64,000 bases of DNA, from NCBI GenBank assembly GCA_034520725.1, contig JAXHNH010000014.1, positions 1-64,000 of the forward strand, in the 5' to 3' direction. A program made the translations under genes and the position numbers. The stretch is from Gracilimonas sp034520725 (GTDB lineage Bacteria; Bacteroidota; Rhodothermia; Balneolales; Balneolaceae). The notes under the pieces are model-generated. The model searched no databases. It saw only the letters and a list, made by a program, of their open reading frames with translations, and had not been told where the DNA came from. Of this stretch, positions 1-10,704 are shown piece after piece. Within the stretch, counting starts at the first letter, position 1. Each line of letters begins with the position of its first letter.

Positions 1-391
1 TTATTTTCAAATTGATAATTATGGGGAAGATTTTCATTCACTCCAAAACCAAAAATCTCTATAAGACTCCACTCAGAAACATGATCCGGCAGCATGGAAA
101 CTGAACTCAGCCATTTTTTCCTGATGTGTATTTGTCTTCCTTCCTCAGGGAATAGACTGCATCATATTTATTTGGGCTGAAGTTTTCTGAATCAAAACCA
201 TCTGTGATCAAAGCATATTTTCCCAGATCAGACGGCCACCATTTTGGCCCCGTAGCTAATCCCAGCAGCAACAATCCTGATAAAAGAATCAACAATGTCC
301 GCAATTTGTTTTGATAGGCTCTGAAGTCGAACCAAACGGCAAGTCCGGTGATCAGCGCAATAAGCATCGGAACCAAAAAGCTGTCGATCAT
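1..391 (-). CDS. Membrane protein of the Bat operon, 5' part only
   Basis: Last visible gene of the minus-strand Bat-type cluster; it runs off the left edge. The first 52 residues hold two hydrophobic helices (about residues 5-20 and 30-48) separated by a short basic loop, followed by a soluble stretch containing ITDGFDSENF. The frame breaks near 110, at a run of six A on the coding strand. One more A restores a reading that continues GKKWLSSVSMLPDHVSEWS to the edge. No family is recognised. Position after the DUF4175-like gene suggests a role with the MoxR/BatA complex, but that is inference. Confidence 0.55.
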
Positions 392-438
392 TTCGGAGGT
401 GGGACGTTACGGATTGAAGGAATGGTTTTAGGCGTGGG

Positions 439-2603
439 TCAGAGCTGAATATTGCGGTTTATCCGGTTGATCAACTGAATAGATCGTGTCCTGATTTCTT
501 CCGGATCTGCGACCCTCATTTTCAATAGTTCGAATACGGTTGCAGAAAAATAATCGGTTTGCTTCGGTGAGACCCCGGCCCCAGCAGTCAATTCCCTTGC
601 ATCAATGACAAATTCACTTCCGGTTAACGCTTGATCTCGCACCAACAGCCAGAGTTCCTCTGGAGCGGATTGTCGGGCCGATCCGTTTGTCGGGTTCCAT
701 CAGGATTTGCAAAATCATCGTCCGTACCTGTCAGCCCTTTTTCGTCCTCCGGAATTGGAGGAAGATTAATAGCCGGCTTTTCGGGCGTATTCTCGGTTTG
801 CCTGCTGCACGGCTTTCAACGATTCGAGAGCTGCCGTGCTGGGGTCAGGAAGTGCCTCAGCAGGGCGCGGGTTCTCAGGATAGCATTCCGCATTCCACAT
901 GTTGTCCAATGCTTCCTTGAGCATGGGCTCTCGGACTTTCACCAAACAAGGTATTCATCTCTGCCGCCCCGTGATCATGGAAAAATTCTTCCGGTATAAT
1001 GCGTTGACGCCTCAACTCTCAGCATCTCGCACGTCCCGATTCATTGATGCTCTTCCTCATGTGCGTGGTCATCCCCGGCTTCGGCTTCCAGATGGTCTTC
1101 GCCAGCATGATCCTCGGCTACAGCACTTCCGCCCTGCCCCGTCATTCATCTCCCCTGACCGAGATATTCTCCATAGCGCTTCTTCGCAGCAAATTCTGAT
1201 CTTGTCCGGATATCTCTCTGAACGCCGGTTGAATTCCTCGCGGGGGATATTTGGCTCATCTTCCAGCAACTGTTCTGTATCTATGATGATCTGTCGCTGA
1301 CTTCTAAATATTTCCGGAAGCAGATCTAGACCGAAGCCTGCGACTTCTGATGGTTGTAAGCCTCCCCCGGAATCAGCATAAATAATGAAAAAATAGGTCT
1401 CGGAGCAGAGCGAGCTGAGGCTCAGGTTCATGTCCCTGGGCCGATGATAAAAATGACGATTCATCGCCCGGTTCCATTTCCAGTGAATCGGCATTGAGGT
1501 GATTCGCGGCTCCTCAGCTTCTTTGATCCAAGTCCACTAAGATCGGTAAACAAAAACGTCTGCTCTCGGAACCGCACATCTTCTCCCGGAAGCCGCGAGC
1601 CAGCGTTGCCCTGATCTGTGTTTCGGATATCCGATAATAATCCCCGAATTTACAGCTTTCATATCTGGAAGTTCTGTGTTGTGGTGATGAAATCTTTCTT
1701 TCAACGGGCTTCAGGATCACAAATCCGGGCGGCTGATCGGGAACTACTTCCAGACATTCTGAAGGCAGAACTTACCGTAGTATCGGTATTCGATAACTGA
1801 ATTTGATAGATCCTGTTTTCATCTGCCGTTATAGTGGCTAAACATTGTCCCATCCTTCAAACTCATCGACTTAAATTCACCATTTGAAAAGGCAATATCG
1901 TACTTCTTCGGTGTTTTCGTTCGTTCGTTCTTTCCGGTCTACAGTTGACTGTTCAGGAACTGAAATGTTTTCAAAACCGCTTTGCCGCTCTCTCAACTTT
2001 GTATAAGCAGGCGGATTTGCTGTTGAGATCTTTGACGCCTTTCCATTTTGGGATTGACCGAAGAGGACTGCATCGCGTCTTCTTTTGGCTGTGTTCCCCC
2101 AAGAACCCCTGGATTCTTCAACTCCATACGAGCTTTGATTCAATACCGGTTTGGCAACGAACAAGTATCAGCGAAATCAGCCAGCCAAAAACCTTGCCAT
2201 TTGTGATGCCTTTTTCAGCTGATCGCCGGGTAATTCAATTTCTGAAAATCTTTCTTTAAGCCGTTCCGCTATCTTTTCAGACCGCCATTTTTCCAGCGGG
2301 CCTGCGGATGAATCCTTTGTCAGCAAAGAGGCCGATTCCTCCATGAAAGGGATACGTCTCTATCGAGGAATCGAGCGACTTCACCTATTGAAGGCTTTTT
2401 GGATCTTCCCAGTAAAACGGCCATACCAATACTGCCCACAAAAGAAAGCGCCGGCGATTACGAACGGTGCTCATTGTTCGATCCAAAAAACACATACGCA
2501 AAAACACGGTACCAGAATGCTAACTGATGCGATGCGGAGTAATCCTGAAAGCAAGCGTTTTCGATGAAGCTGCGCTCTGAAGTTGTTCGATCATGTTTTT
2601 CAT
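439..2603 (-). CDS. DUF4175-like coiled-coil membrane protein, multiply frameshifted
   Basis: Reconstructed gene that starts with ATG at 2603, just after the BatA-like stop. It begins MKNMIEQLQSAASSKTLAF, then a hydrophobic stretch, then long charged helical text. Recognisable pieces on the minus strand include GPRDMNLSLSSLCSETY, LPEIFRSQRQIIIDTEQLL with EFNRRSE (around 1200-1320), a His/Glu/Asp-rich patch near 1060-1120, and a C-terminus ending INRINRNIQL at 439. At least six frame changes are needed, so the exact protein cannot be read. The order MoxR, DUF58, BatA-N, then a large helical protein matches Bat operons of Bacteroidota-like bacteria. The DUF4175 label rests on architecture and the SQR-IIxDT motif; it is tentative. 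Confidence 0.45.
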
Positions 2604-2604
2604 A

Positions 2605-3835
2605 TCACATTCCCCTCCCCGGTGCCATCCACCGTTCTGTCAGCCAGCAGATCGCGAGTAACCCAATAAGCCACAACTCCGGCTGATCGTTGACGTTTCA
2701 GGATTAAAGGATATTTTCTTCGGAAGTTTTGCGCTCAATATTTCGCTGACGACATCATGATTGCAGGTGACAGATATTCCCGAACCTAATGCTTCTTTAA
2801 TAAGTTGATGTCCTATTCCCGCAAATATCCAGCTCTCCAGCTCTTTTTCAACCCTGCCGTTGATCACTAAATTTCCTTCTTCATCCTTGTAAATAAATGG
2901 ATGATCTTGTACGCTGCTATTCACGATCACTTGCTCGAAGGATTCAACAATACTCATCTCCGAAACTGAAAATGGAATCCCAAATAATTGAGTCGTTCCA
3001 ACCCGGCCCTTCTCTCCATTCTGATCTATATTTTGTACAAGTGAAATACTTTCATCCCCCGCCACCAAACGAGTTGCTTCCACTAAAGGTTGCTCTTCCC
3101 ACTCAATGCCCCACCTCTCAGCTGAGTATCTCAAACCAATTTTATTTCTTCCTGATTCCGGAATTTATTAATAGCCGTGGAAATTTCTATGATCTTTATG
3201 TCTTCATCTTCACTTGTCGAAAGAGGGCTGTCTTCTAAAAAGACCTCAACTCCTGCCTCAGTTTTTCGGTGCATCAATCTTCGGTACACCTCCTCATTTA
3301 CTTGCAGGCCGCCAGTGTTTTTTTCTGAATTTGAAGTAAATCCACGGCTTGCCAGTTTATATCCATATTCAGCTTGGGGCGGGTTCCCTTGAATCTTTTT
3401 TCTGAAAACTCACCACTGACCGTAAGTCTTTCGGGTCGATATTCATATTCGATCTGCGCCAGAATATTCCACCACCCCTTTCGGTCAACTTCTTCTGATG
3501 ACACCCTATAGATCAAATTCTCATCTTCCGCTTCCGTTTGCGGTAGTTCAATTCCCGGATTTTCTTCAAGAAAGATATGCTCTACTTGTTCAGCCTCTTC
3601 TTCCCAAAATAACCCGATTAACAAAAGAACGACCAAAATCACCAGTAACATGCGTATCAGCATCAGGGGAATTCATGCAATTCTATCCTTTTTGCGGAGG
3701 CAAAGGATTCTTCGGGAGGAACCGAAACGTACCGAGTAAACGCGGCCGCCGGATCTTTTATTCCACAGATGGATCAAAAAATGGAATTAGAATAGCCAGT
3801 CCAAGCCACAGCCAGATGGGAGTTCCGAAAATCAT
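2605..3835 (-). CDS. BatA N-terminal domain protein (aerotolerance regulator-like), frameshifted
   Basis: Starts with ATG at 3835 directly after the DUF58 gene. The N-terminus reads MIFGTPIWLWLGLAILIP and, after removing one base from a run of six A at about 3797, continues LIHLWNKRSGG and then ELHEFPLMLIRMLLVILVV. This is the two-helix BatA N-terminal pattern. The middle is soluble and beta-rich. The C-terminus carries another helix (LWLIGLLAICWL) and ends at 2605. About 410 residues, shorter than BatA proteins with a full VWA domain. Family knowledge: these proteins form membrane complexes with MoxR ATPases and DUF58 proteins, and their function is poorly defined. Confidence 0.6.
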
Positions 3836-4718
3836 AACTGCTCCCTTCAGTTTGAGAAATTCAAATAAGGCATCCCGAACTGATTGGTCCATTTCCATCA
3901 GGTAAAGAGTTAGTGCGGGGACTGAGCAGTCCTGACTTTAATTCTTCCAGGTAGGTATTCAGGTTTTCCAGATATTCTTTCCTCACCGCACTGGTACGAA
4001 TGTTTTTTGTCGAGCTGCTTTCCGGATCTTGTACCGTGACCGTTTCCTCCAGCTCAAGATGCAGTTCATCATGCCCTAAAATTTGCAGAAACTGAATTTC
4101 ATGCCCCACACTTTTGCTCAGCTGAATGAAAGTCTCCCAGCGTTTCTCCCATCCAGAAGATCCGAACAAACGATCCAGAGTTCACGGGAATGGGTGTTCA
4201 GATTATCGGTAAGCCAATCGGTTGATTCCGGCCAGTGTCCCCGGCAATCTGCATTTTCAAGAAGATGAATAAATCGGTTTGAATGTGATTTCCCTCTTTT
4301 TCCCGTTAAGCTTCGGTGCTCGTGATTATTAACGAGATGAAGCGCGATGGCATCCCCCTGCTGACTGGCGATAGTCCCCAAAGCACCCGTAACCAGTGAA
4401 GCATACTGAAAGCGTGTGATCCCATTTTCCTCATATTTCATGGAAGCGGACATATCCAGAAAAAACCGGACGGTTACCGAAGATTCCGTCTCCGATTCCT
4501 TGATATAATAACGGTCGCTGCGGGCAAACATCTTCCAGTCTACCTGACGGATATCATTCTCCCGGCTGGTAACTTCTATACTGACTGAACTCACTCCCGA
4601 TTCCACGCCGGGTTCCTTTATGCATGCCTATCATGGAGCCATCCACAATGTGTTTGGCAAGCAGGCCGAGATCAACCCCGGAACGTAATAAATCCAGTTC
4701 TTCGGGTTCTCTTTCCAT
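3836..4718 (-). CDS. DUF58 domain protein, frameshifted
   Basis: Starts with ATG at 4718, seven bases after the MoxR stop. It begins MEREPEELDLLRSGVDLG; the core DUF58 signature DIRQVDWKMFARSDRYYIKE lies around 4490-4560, followed by a VWA-like FFLDMSASM. The C-terminus ends DQSVRDALFEFLKLK near 3836. Frame changes occur near 4600, 4140 and 3880. DUF58 proteins are encoded next to MoxR AAA ATPases and are thought to be their substrates or partners in cell-envelope maintenance. The length (about 295 residues) and gene order are typical. Confidence 0.75.
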
Positions 4719-4724
4719 GATGGG

Positions 4725-5724
4725 TTATACCGTGCTTTGCGGAGGCTGAATTTCTTTCAGCAGCTGTTCGGTTACCTTGTCTGTTGAAATTCCTTCCGTT
4801 TCTGCTTTGAAATTTAGCAGCATCCGATGCCGTAAAACAGCGGGAGCAACAAAAGCCAGATCATCTAAGGTCACGGAATACCGATCGTTTAATAATGCCC
4901 GTGCTTTAGCCGTCAATATCATCGCCTGACCTGCCCGCGGACCGGCTCCCCAATCCACATTCTTTTTCACGGTTTCGCTTTTGGTTTGATCCGGACGCGT
5001 ACTTCTGACGATGCTGTTTACATAGGTGATCAGGTCATCACTGATCACAACCTGACGAACCAGTTTTTGAACCTCCATGATCTCTCCGGCCGACATCACC
5101 GGCTCGTATGGTTTCACCTGCTTCACCTGTGGTTAATTTCAATACGTCAAATTCCTCCTGCTCGGTTGGATAGTCCACTTTCAGAAACATCAAAAAGCGG
5201 TCTAACTGCGCTTCCGGCAAAGGATAGGTTCCGGATTGTTCAATTGGATTTTGAGTGGCAAGTACAAAAAACGGAAGATCCAATTCCAGAGTTTTACCAC
5301 TTGCGGTTACCCTGAATTCCTGCATTGCTTCCAATAAAGCAGACTGCGTTTTTGGAGGAGTCCGGTTGATCTCATCTGCCAATAAAATGTTGGTGAAGAT
5401 CGGTCCCTTCTCGAATTTGAAATACCGCTTTCCGGTGCCGTGATCTTCTTCAAGAATTTCGGTCCCAATGATATCCGTAGGCATAAGGTCTGGGGTGAAT
5501 TGAATGCGGTTGAAATCGGCATCAATAGCCTCAGCGAGGGAGCGGATCATCAGGGTTTTTGCAAGGCCGGGAACTCCTTCAAGAAGAGCATGTCCACCGG
5601 CACAAAAAGTGATCAGCAATTCATCGAGCACTTTTTCCTGCCCAACGATCACTTTGCCAATTTCCTGTTTCAGGTTCTGAAGCTTGGATATAAGTTCTGT
5701 TACGTTTTCTTTTTCGGTAATCAC
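4725..5724 (-). CDS. MoxR family AAA+ ATPase, one frameshift
   Basis: GTG start at 5724 overlaps the stop of the DUF4159 gene by four bases (GTGA). Residues 1-210 contain KVIVGQEKVLDEL, Walker A-like GVPGLAKT, the Walker B region ILLADEINRTPPKTQSALLEAM and sensor ATQNPIEQSGTYPLPEAQLDRF. The frame breaks around 5130, and the lid domain resumes as VKQVKPYEPVMSAGEI and ends QPPQSTV. About 330 residues in all, the usual MoxR length. MoxR ATPases act as chaperones for VWA/DUF58 proteins; the gene order here is the textbook cluster. The break falls in an otherwise fully conserved gene and looks like a sequence error. Confidence 0.85.
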
Positions 5725-6374
5725 GTACGGTACATATTTTTGTTCATGGCGTACATCACGATGTTGACGCCAAATTTAGTGTTATCGCGGGCCAGCCAGC
5801 GTTTATTTCGATAATCGTAATCCCATTCACAGCCGTAATCCTTGTTGCTGTAGAGCACTCGGATCTCTCCGTCAATTTCAATGGCTTTCAGATAATCGTG
5901 CACCAGGTCATCACCCCAGCCGTTCAGCTCAAAGCTGGTGGTGGGCGGACCGTCCTCAAATTCAAAAAAAGAGGAATAGATGGGATGATCATTTGGAATC
6001 TTTTTCAAGGCATCCGGGCCGAAGATCTCAGCCATTTGAGCCTCAAAAGATTTGGCAAAAAGCCCGTCAATGTCATGGTTGCAATCGTCCACAAAGATGA
6101 AGCTTCCGTTATACACCAATTTCTCGAAATTCTCGCGTTCCTTATTTGAAAACTCCACCAGCCGGTGGCCGGTCATGTAGCAAAAGGGAGAACTCAGGAT
6201 CTTATTGCTCGAAAGCGGGATCACCTTTTCCTCCTGATCGATGGAAAGCGTGGTGTATTCCACCAGGGAATTCAAAAGATTAGCCGGCATGCGCTCGTCC
6301 ACGTACCAATTTCCTGACTCGTACTGAATACGGGTAAAGAAGAAATCGACATTTGAGCTTCGCTGATCTGCCAT
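5721..6374 (-). CDS. DUF4159 domain protein
   Basis: Intact 217-residue reading frame and the first gene of the Bat-type cluster. It contains FFFTRIQYESGNWYVDERMP near the start, FIFVDDCNHDIDG in the middle and NIVMYAMNKNMYRT at the end, the layout of DUF4159 proteins with a flavodoxin-like or GATase-like fold. No signal peptide is visible. It overlaps the MoxR start, so the two are probably translationally coupled. In Bacteroidota-type genomes this family accompanies MoxR/DUF58/BatA genes; its biochemical role is unknown. Confidence 0.8.
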   Translation of the reverse strand: MADQRSSNVDFFFTRIQYESGNWYVDERMPANLLNSLVEYTTLSIDQEEKVIPLSSNKILSSPFCYMTGHRLVEFSNKERENFEKLVYNGSFIFVDDCNHDIDGLFAKSFEAQMAEIFGPDALKKIPNDHPIYSSFFEFEDGPPTTSFELNGWGDDLVHDYLKAIEIDGEIRVLYSNKDYGCEWDYDYRNKRWLARDNTKFGVNIVMYAMNKNMYRT

Positions 6375-6485
6375 ACCTGATTATACGAAATTGGAAGGGA
6401 AAGTTATTCTTTCAGGCACTCAACTGCATCTTTGTAATATTTTTTAACGTTGTTTTGCCCAAACTCTATCTCACGGATTACCCGT

Positions 6486-6505
6486 CTGATGGATGGCTAA
6501 GGCTT
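6486..6505 (+). repeat. Left copy of a 20-bp direct repeat flanking the defence island
   Basis: CTGATGGATGGCTAAGGCTT occurs here and again, identical and in the same orientation, at 14601-14620. Similarity continues upstream with mismatches (AACTCTATCT here, AACTCCATCT there), giving about 44 related bases. The DNA after it, to about 6740, is repeat-like (AACCGATGGACCGA and ACGGATTACACGGATTA motifs) and I see no gene in it. Confidence 0.7.
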
Positions 6506-6774
6506 CGGTGTTGGAATCCGGCAAAAGGAATGGAACGCAGATGACACGGATCTTGCGGATGATCGCAGGTTGAATTGATTTTCGATGAACCGATGGACCG
6601 ATTTTCGATGGACGATTTGGTTTCTCTTCTTACTCTTTCCTTTCTGAACCGGGATTTGAAGGATTTTGGGATGAGCAGGATTTTCCACTCATTCTGTTGA
6701 AACACGGATTAACCGGATCAACGGATTACACGGATTATTATAGAGCCGATCCCGGAGGGATCATATGTTAATAG

Positions 6775-6813
6775 CCCCCGACAAAGTAAAGCGAATGCGG
6801 TCTTTGTCGGGGG
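6775..6813. repeat. Inverted repeat CCCCCGACAAAG ... CTTTGTCGGGGG
   Basis: Twelve-base perfect arms at 6775-6786 and 6802-6813 with a 15-base loop, no T-run typical of a terminator, preceded by a smaller palindrome-like GATCCCGGAGGGATC at about 6748. Probably a dispersed extragenic palindromic element. From here to 7330 I see no gene. Confidence 0.55.
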
Positions 6814-7330
6814 TTAGCAATTCCCACAAAGAAAAAACCTCCACCCGGATGGTGCCCGTGGGAAATTGATTTTCGGAGGTTGGGCAACCGTGCCTTTACA
6901 GGTTTAGTTTGAGGCGGAGCCTCGATTGGGCATCACGGATCAGAGCACTGTGACGAGAACAAAATAGAAAACTGCCCCCAATTCAAGGTCAACAGAGTCT
7001 TAATCATTCTTCTTTATCTTCTGAATTATCAGCCTCATTCTCCATCCTTCCAATTCAAATCATCAATTCCCAGTCCGCTGGCGATATTTTAGAGTTTTCT
7101 CTTTTACTTCTGGCTTTTCTTTATTTTTTCCCTCGATAATTTCAACGTAAATATTCCTGAGTTTTCTTCCCAGACTTTATAGAGCATTCCGAAACAAGTT
7201 CGCTAATATCTCCTTCTATCCAGACTTATCTTTGTGTTTTTCACCGCTATTCACCAATCCGCTAACAACATTTTCTCATAAATTGTTGGGCTTCTTTTTT
7301 CAACATTAGCTGTTTTCAAGAATTCTGTCA
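6814..7330. other. Gene-free stretch downstream of the KAP gene
   Basis: No supported reading frame on either strand and no clear terminator. Base composition turns AT-rich toward the right, matching the KAP gene. It may hold a decayed 3' flank of the island. Confidence 0.4.
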
Positions 7331-10300
7331 TCAAATAAATTTAGTCAGTCGAAAAACACCCTTATCTCGCCATCTAATAATTAAATTTTCAAAAAGTCTT
7401 TCATAAAAAGTAGCTCTTGTGTTTGAAGCTACAACTTTTTTAGGTAACAATCTCCATCTATTTTGAAACTTCTGTAGTGTAAAGTCTTCGTCTAAAATTT
7501 TTCCCGAAATACTTAAAAGGGCTTGGTTAAAGTCTTCCGATAAAGAAAGAGCCATTTTCTTTTCTCTATCAATAATAGCATTAGCTCCAACTGAATGCTC
7601 TTCTCCTTCCAAAATGAGTAACCAATCTTCAGTATCTAAGCCTCTTTTAAATCATCTTTTATTTTTTCTCAACCAGATTACTTCCAAGCTCAGTACTATA
7701 ATCAATTAAATTCTGAGTGACTTAGTAGAAATATTTTCCAATTTGAAAACAGAATTAACATCAAATTGTCGTCGATTCTTAATAACGGAAGAAAATTCTT
7801 TTTCTTTTTCATTATCAAAAATGAACTGAATAGGCGCTAAATTCTTCAGCAATTCTAAAACATTACTTCCTTCAATGCATTCATTCTCAATCAATTTTAA
7901 AGCAACTTTTTCAATTCAAGGTATAAAGGATGTCTCATCGGGAATGGCCCCAGTCAATAATATCTTGCGAATAAGCAGTAAACTTACACCCATAAAGGGC
8001 CATATATCATCGACAATTTCATTGTGTATTCTAGCGATTAGTACAAATTTGTTTCAATAGGTCCAAACTAGGATTGTTGTTACCGATACACTGGTACGTT
8101 TGCAGTTGCAGAAATCTTATCAATTGATCGAAAATATCTAAGTAAGTGAGAGAATAATTTAAAGAGGTCGCAATTGAATTATCTTTAAACCTTTCAATTA
8201 ATGCGTAACAAAACACCACTTTATTTAATTGATCTAGCTTTTCACCTGCTTCACCTTTTGAACTGGAATCAAGGATAGATAAAGTCAAACTCGAAGCTTC
8301 TATTTCTACTACGATCTGTAACGTCGGTTTATTATTATTGATTCTATTAAGAATATCTTGGCTTATTCCTTTTCCAGTTGATTTCTTAATCCGAATCCCT
8401 AACAATTCTTTCCATTGCAGGAATTAACTCCTTGTTTATATATTTTCAGAAGTAACAAGTATTTTTAGTTCCTTATCGAAGCCATCAGGACTAATGGGAA
8501 CATCAAAATTTTCTAAATTTATTCCCACTTTTGAACTCAGCTTTTGCTGCAAATAAAACATTAAATTTTGCATGATTTGGAAACTTTACTTTTCGGAGTA
8601 ATTTTATAGCTTGTTTACTTCCGACGCGTTTATTACAGTGAATGGGATGTTAAGAAAATATATTCACTGTAATCTTTTGCATAGATATTCAAATCACCAT
8701 CATTCTCAATAGTTGGAATGAGAGGTTACCAAGAACTTTATTTTTGCTACCTTGTTAATTTGTGATTTAGGTGCTTTATCTGATGATAGCAGAAAACCCT
8801 TCCGCAAATTCTTTTGCTTGGTTTTTATTTGACTGAGAAATTTCGGTGTGTTTTGCTAAATTATTCCAAATATTATCAGCAATTTGAGTGTTTTCTATTA
8901 CGAATTTTTGGAATTGTTTTTTGAAACTAGAGAGTAAGTGATTGGCTCTCCTGAAGCCCATAATCTTCGCATTTATTTTCTCATCACTGAATTTAATGCA
9001 GATTCAGGAACCAATCAAATTTTTGATAATTTTCTATTTCAGTAAAACTCTCATTAACTAATGCTTCATTGAATATGTCTTCCCACTACAATTTGTAAAG
9101 CATCATTCGGATTTACTTTATGATAAGCAGCTACTAAATATTTTAACCAATCTTCTCCCTCTAAATAATTAATTGATCTTTTTTATCAATTAAATCATAC
9201 TCCGAAAAATTTCGATGAAAGAATAGAAATATCATCTTTATGCAATGCATATAAGCCCAAATATTTTATAGGAATTTCATTACCCTATTCCGTTACTTGA
9301 ACCACTAACTCATTAATGTATTTTTTATCTTCTCGGAGTAACTGTTTGTAACTGTAAATTCGAACAATCCATATAAATCATACTTATCGTTTGATATCAA
9401 GTTGTTCATCAAATGCCCTATCCAATTTTTCATAAATATCAGGATTTCCATTCTGTTAAAATGGGAGCTGAAACTTGAAAGTTATATTTAAAATGCTTCA
9501 TCAATAAATCCATTTATTGATCGATTCGTAGAATAATCCAGTTTGATAGGTTTTTCTGTAACTTTTTTACTGACCTGCCAAGAAAAAACATGAGAAATAT
9601 ATGGACGATCATATGGTACAATTAAATAAAAAAAACATTCTTTAATAACTCATAACGTTCTCCCCGATGTTCTGAAGCTGAAAAAGTTTCCTCATTGTCC
9701 CCCACAATGACTTTATATCCCCGGACACTACTCGTGCAATTATCGAGTAGCAACCACAATAAGTTTTTCTCTTTCCTTTCTATATTCTTCATTGAATCAT
9801 CAAAATACTCATCGAACTCAATTGTCGTAGCATCATTTTCTTTTATGAATTGATCTGTATGAATTTCATAATTTTGGAGTCTAAAACTTGGCATCAGAAG
9901 CTCCTGGAGTCTGGCTCCCCCTTTACCCGTTGGATGAATTCTCCGACGAGAATCAGAAGTATTGGCAAAAACAATTCGAAACATTTAGTATACATATCAT
10001 GATGTTATCAATCTGGAATATATCCATAATCCACTGTGTCATAACTACTAAGAAGGGATACAAAGAGACCGTAAAAGGGACGTCATGTAGCCAAATCGGG
10101 TAAACTCTGGCTTCGAATATTTAGTTTCTTCTCTGGTTTTGGATTTATATTTAGTAAGAGTTTTTTCCCAATTTTTTTCTTTCTTCGATAACCTTTTTAT
10201 CAATTAAAAAATTTATCTAATAGTACTTAGAAGCTACGCCTTACTGGATCTCCACTATGCGCCCAAGCATCAAAGGTAAAAAATAGATACTCATCTTGCT

Positions 10301-10526
10301 TTAATCCTCTTCAAAAGATTTCTCTGCAGTACTGAATTCACTGAAGATTTTCCACTCCCCAAGACCCTTCTAGTCCAATTGCATGTCCTCCCTCGTTTTT
10401 TTGAAATAAGGTGTACCAGTGCTTTTGCTACATTCTGATGTGACTGAGATCTGGATTCATCTTCATCAACAGGTAAATCATCAAGTGGTTTTATTCTATC
10501 AATATCTGTAGTTCTTGGTTACTCAT
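7331..10526 (-). CDS. KAP-type P-loop NTPase, heavily frameshifted
   Basis: Reconstructed from several minus-strand pieces. It starts MSNQEL at 10526 and continues VAKALVHLISKNEGGHAIGL, then Walker A GSWGSGKSS (about 10339-10366), then FFTFDAWAHSGDPVRRSFL, which is the diagnostic KAP NTPase N-terminal pattern. A Walker B-like NLLWLLLDN lies around 9730-9760. Later helical pieces (8776-8961, 8031-8405, 7706-7894) and an end VFRLTKFI at 7331 would give about 1060 residues if it is one protein; two genes cannot be excluded. KAP NTPases are membrane-associated or soluble signalling ATPases often found in accessory and defence islands. The DNA is distinctly AT-richer than its neighbours, suggesting transfer. 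It sits 178 bases after the restriction gene, on the same strand. Confidence 0.55.
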
Positions 10527-10704
10527 TTCCCGTTGCTCTTAAGAATATATGTAAAAATATTTGTTTTAATAGGATCGACCTAATCTAAAAAATCATTAAG
10601 AGCAATTCCTTACAAAAAAATTTCAAAAAGTTTTCAATAGTTAAGAGAACCTTTTCAAAACTCCTTAATCCATAATTCCTAATTTCCGGCATTCTCCACA
10701 ACCC

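Noticed and set aside
631..999. Plus-strand open frames in the first 4 kb
   Set aside because: They lie opposite the reconstructed Bat-type genes, have no family pattern, and their apparent openness comes from the shifted minus-strand frames.
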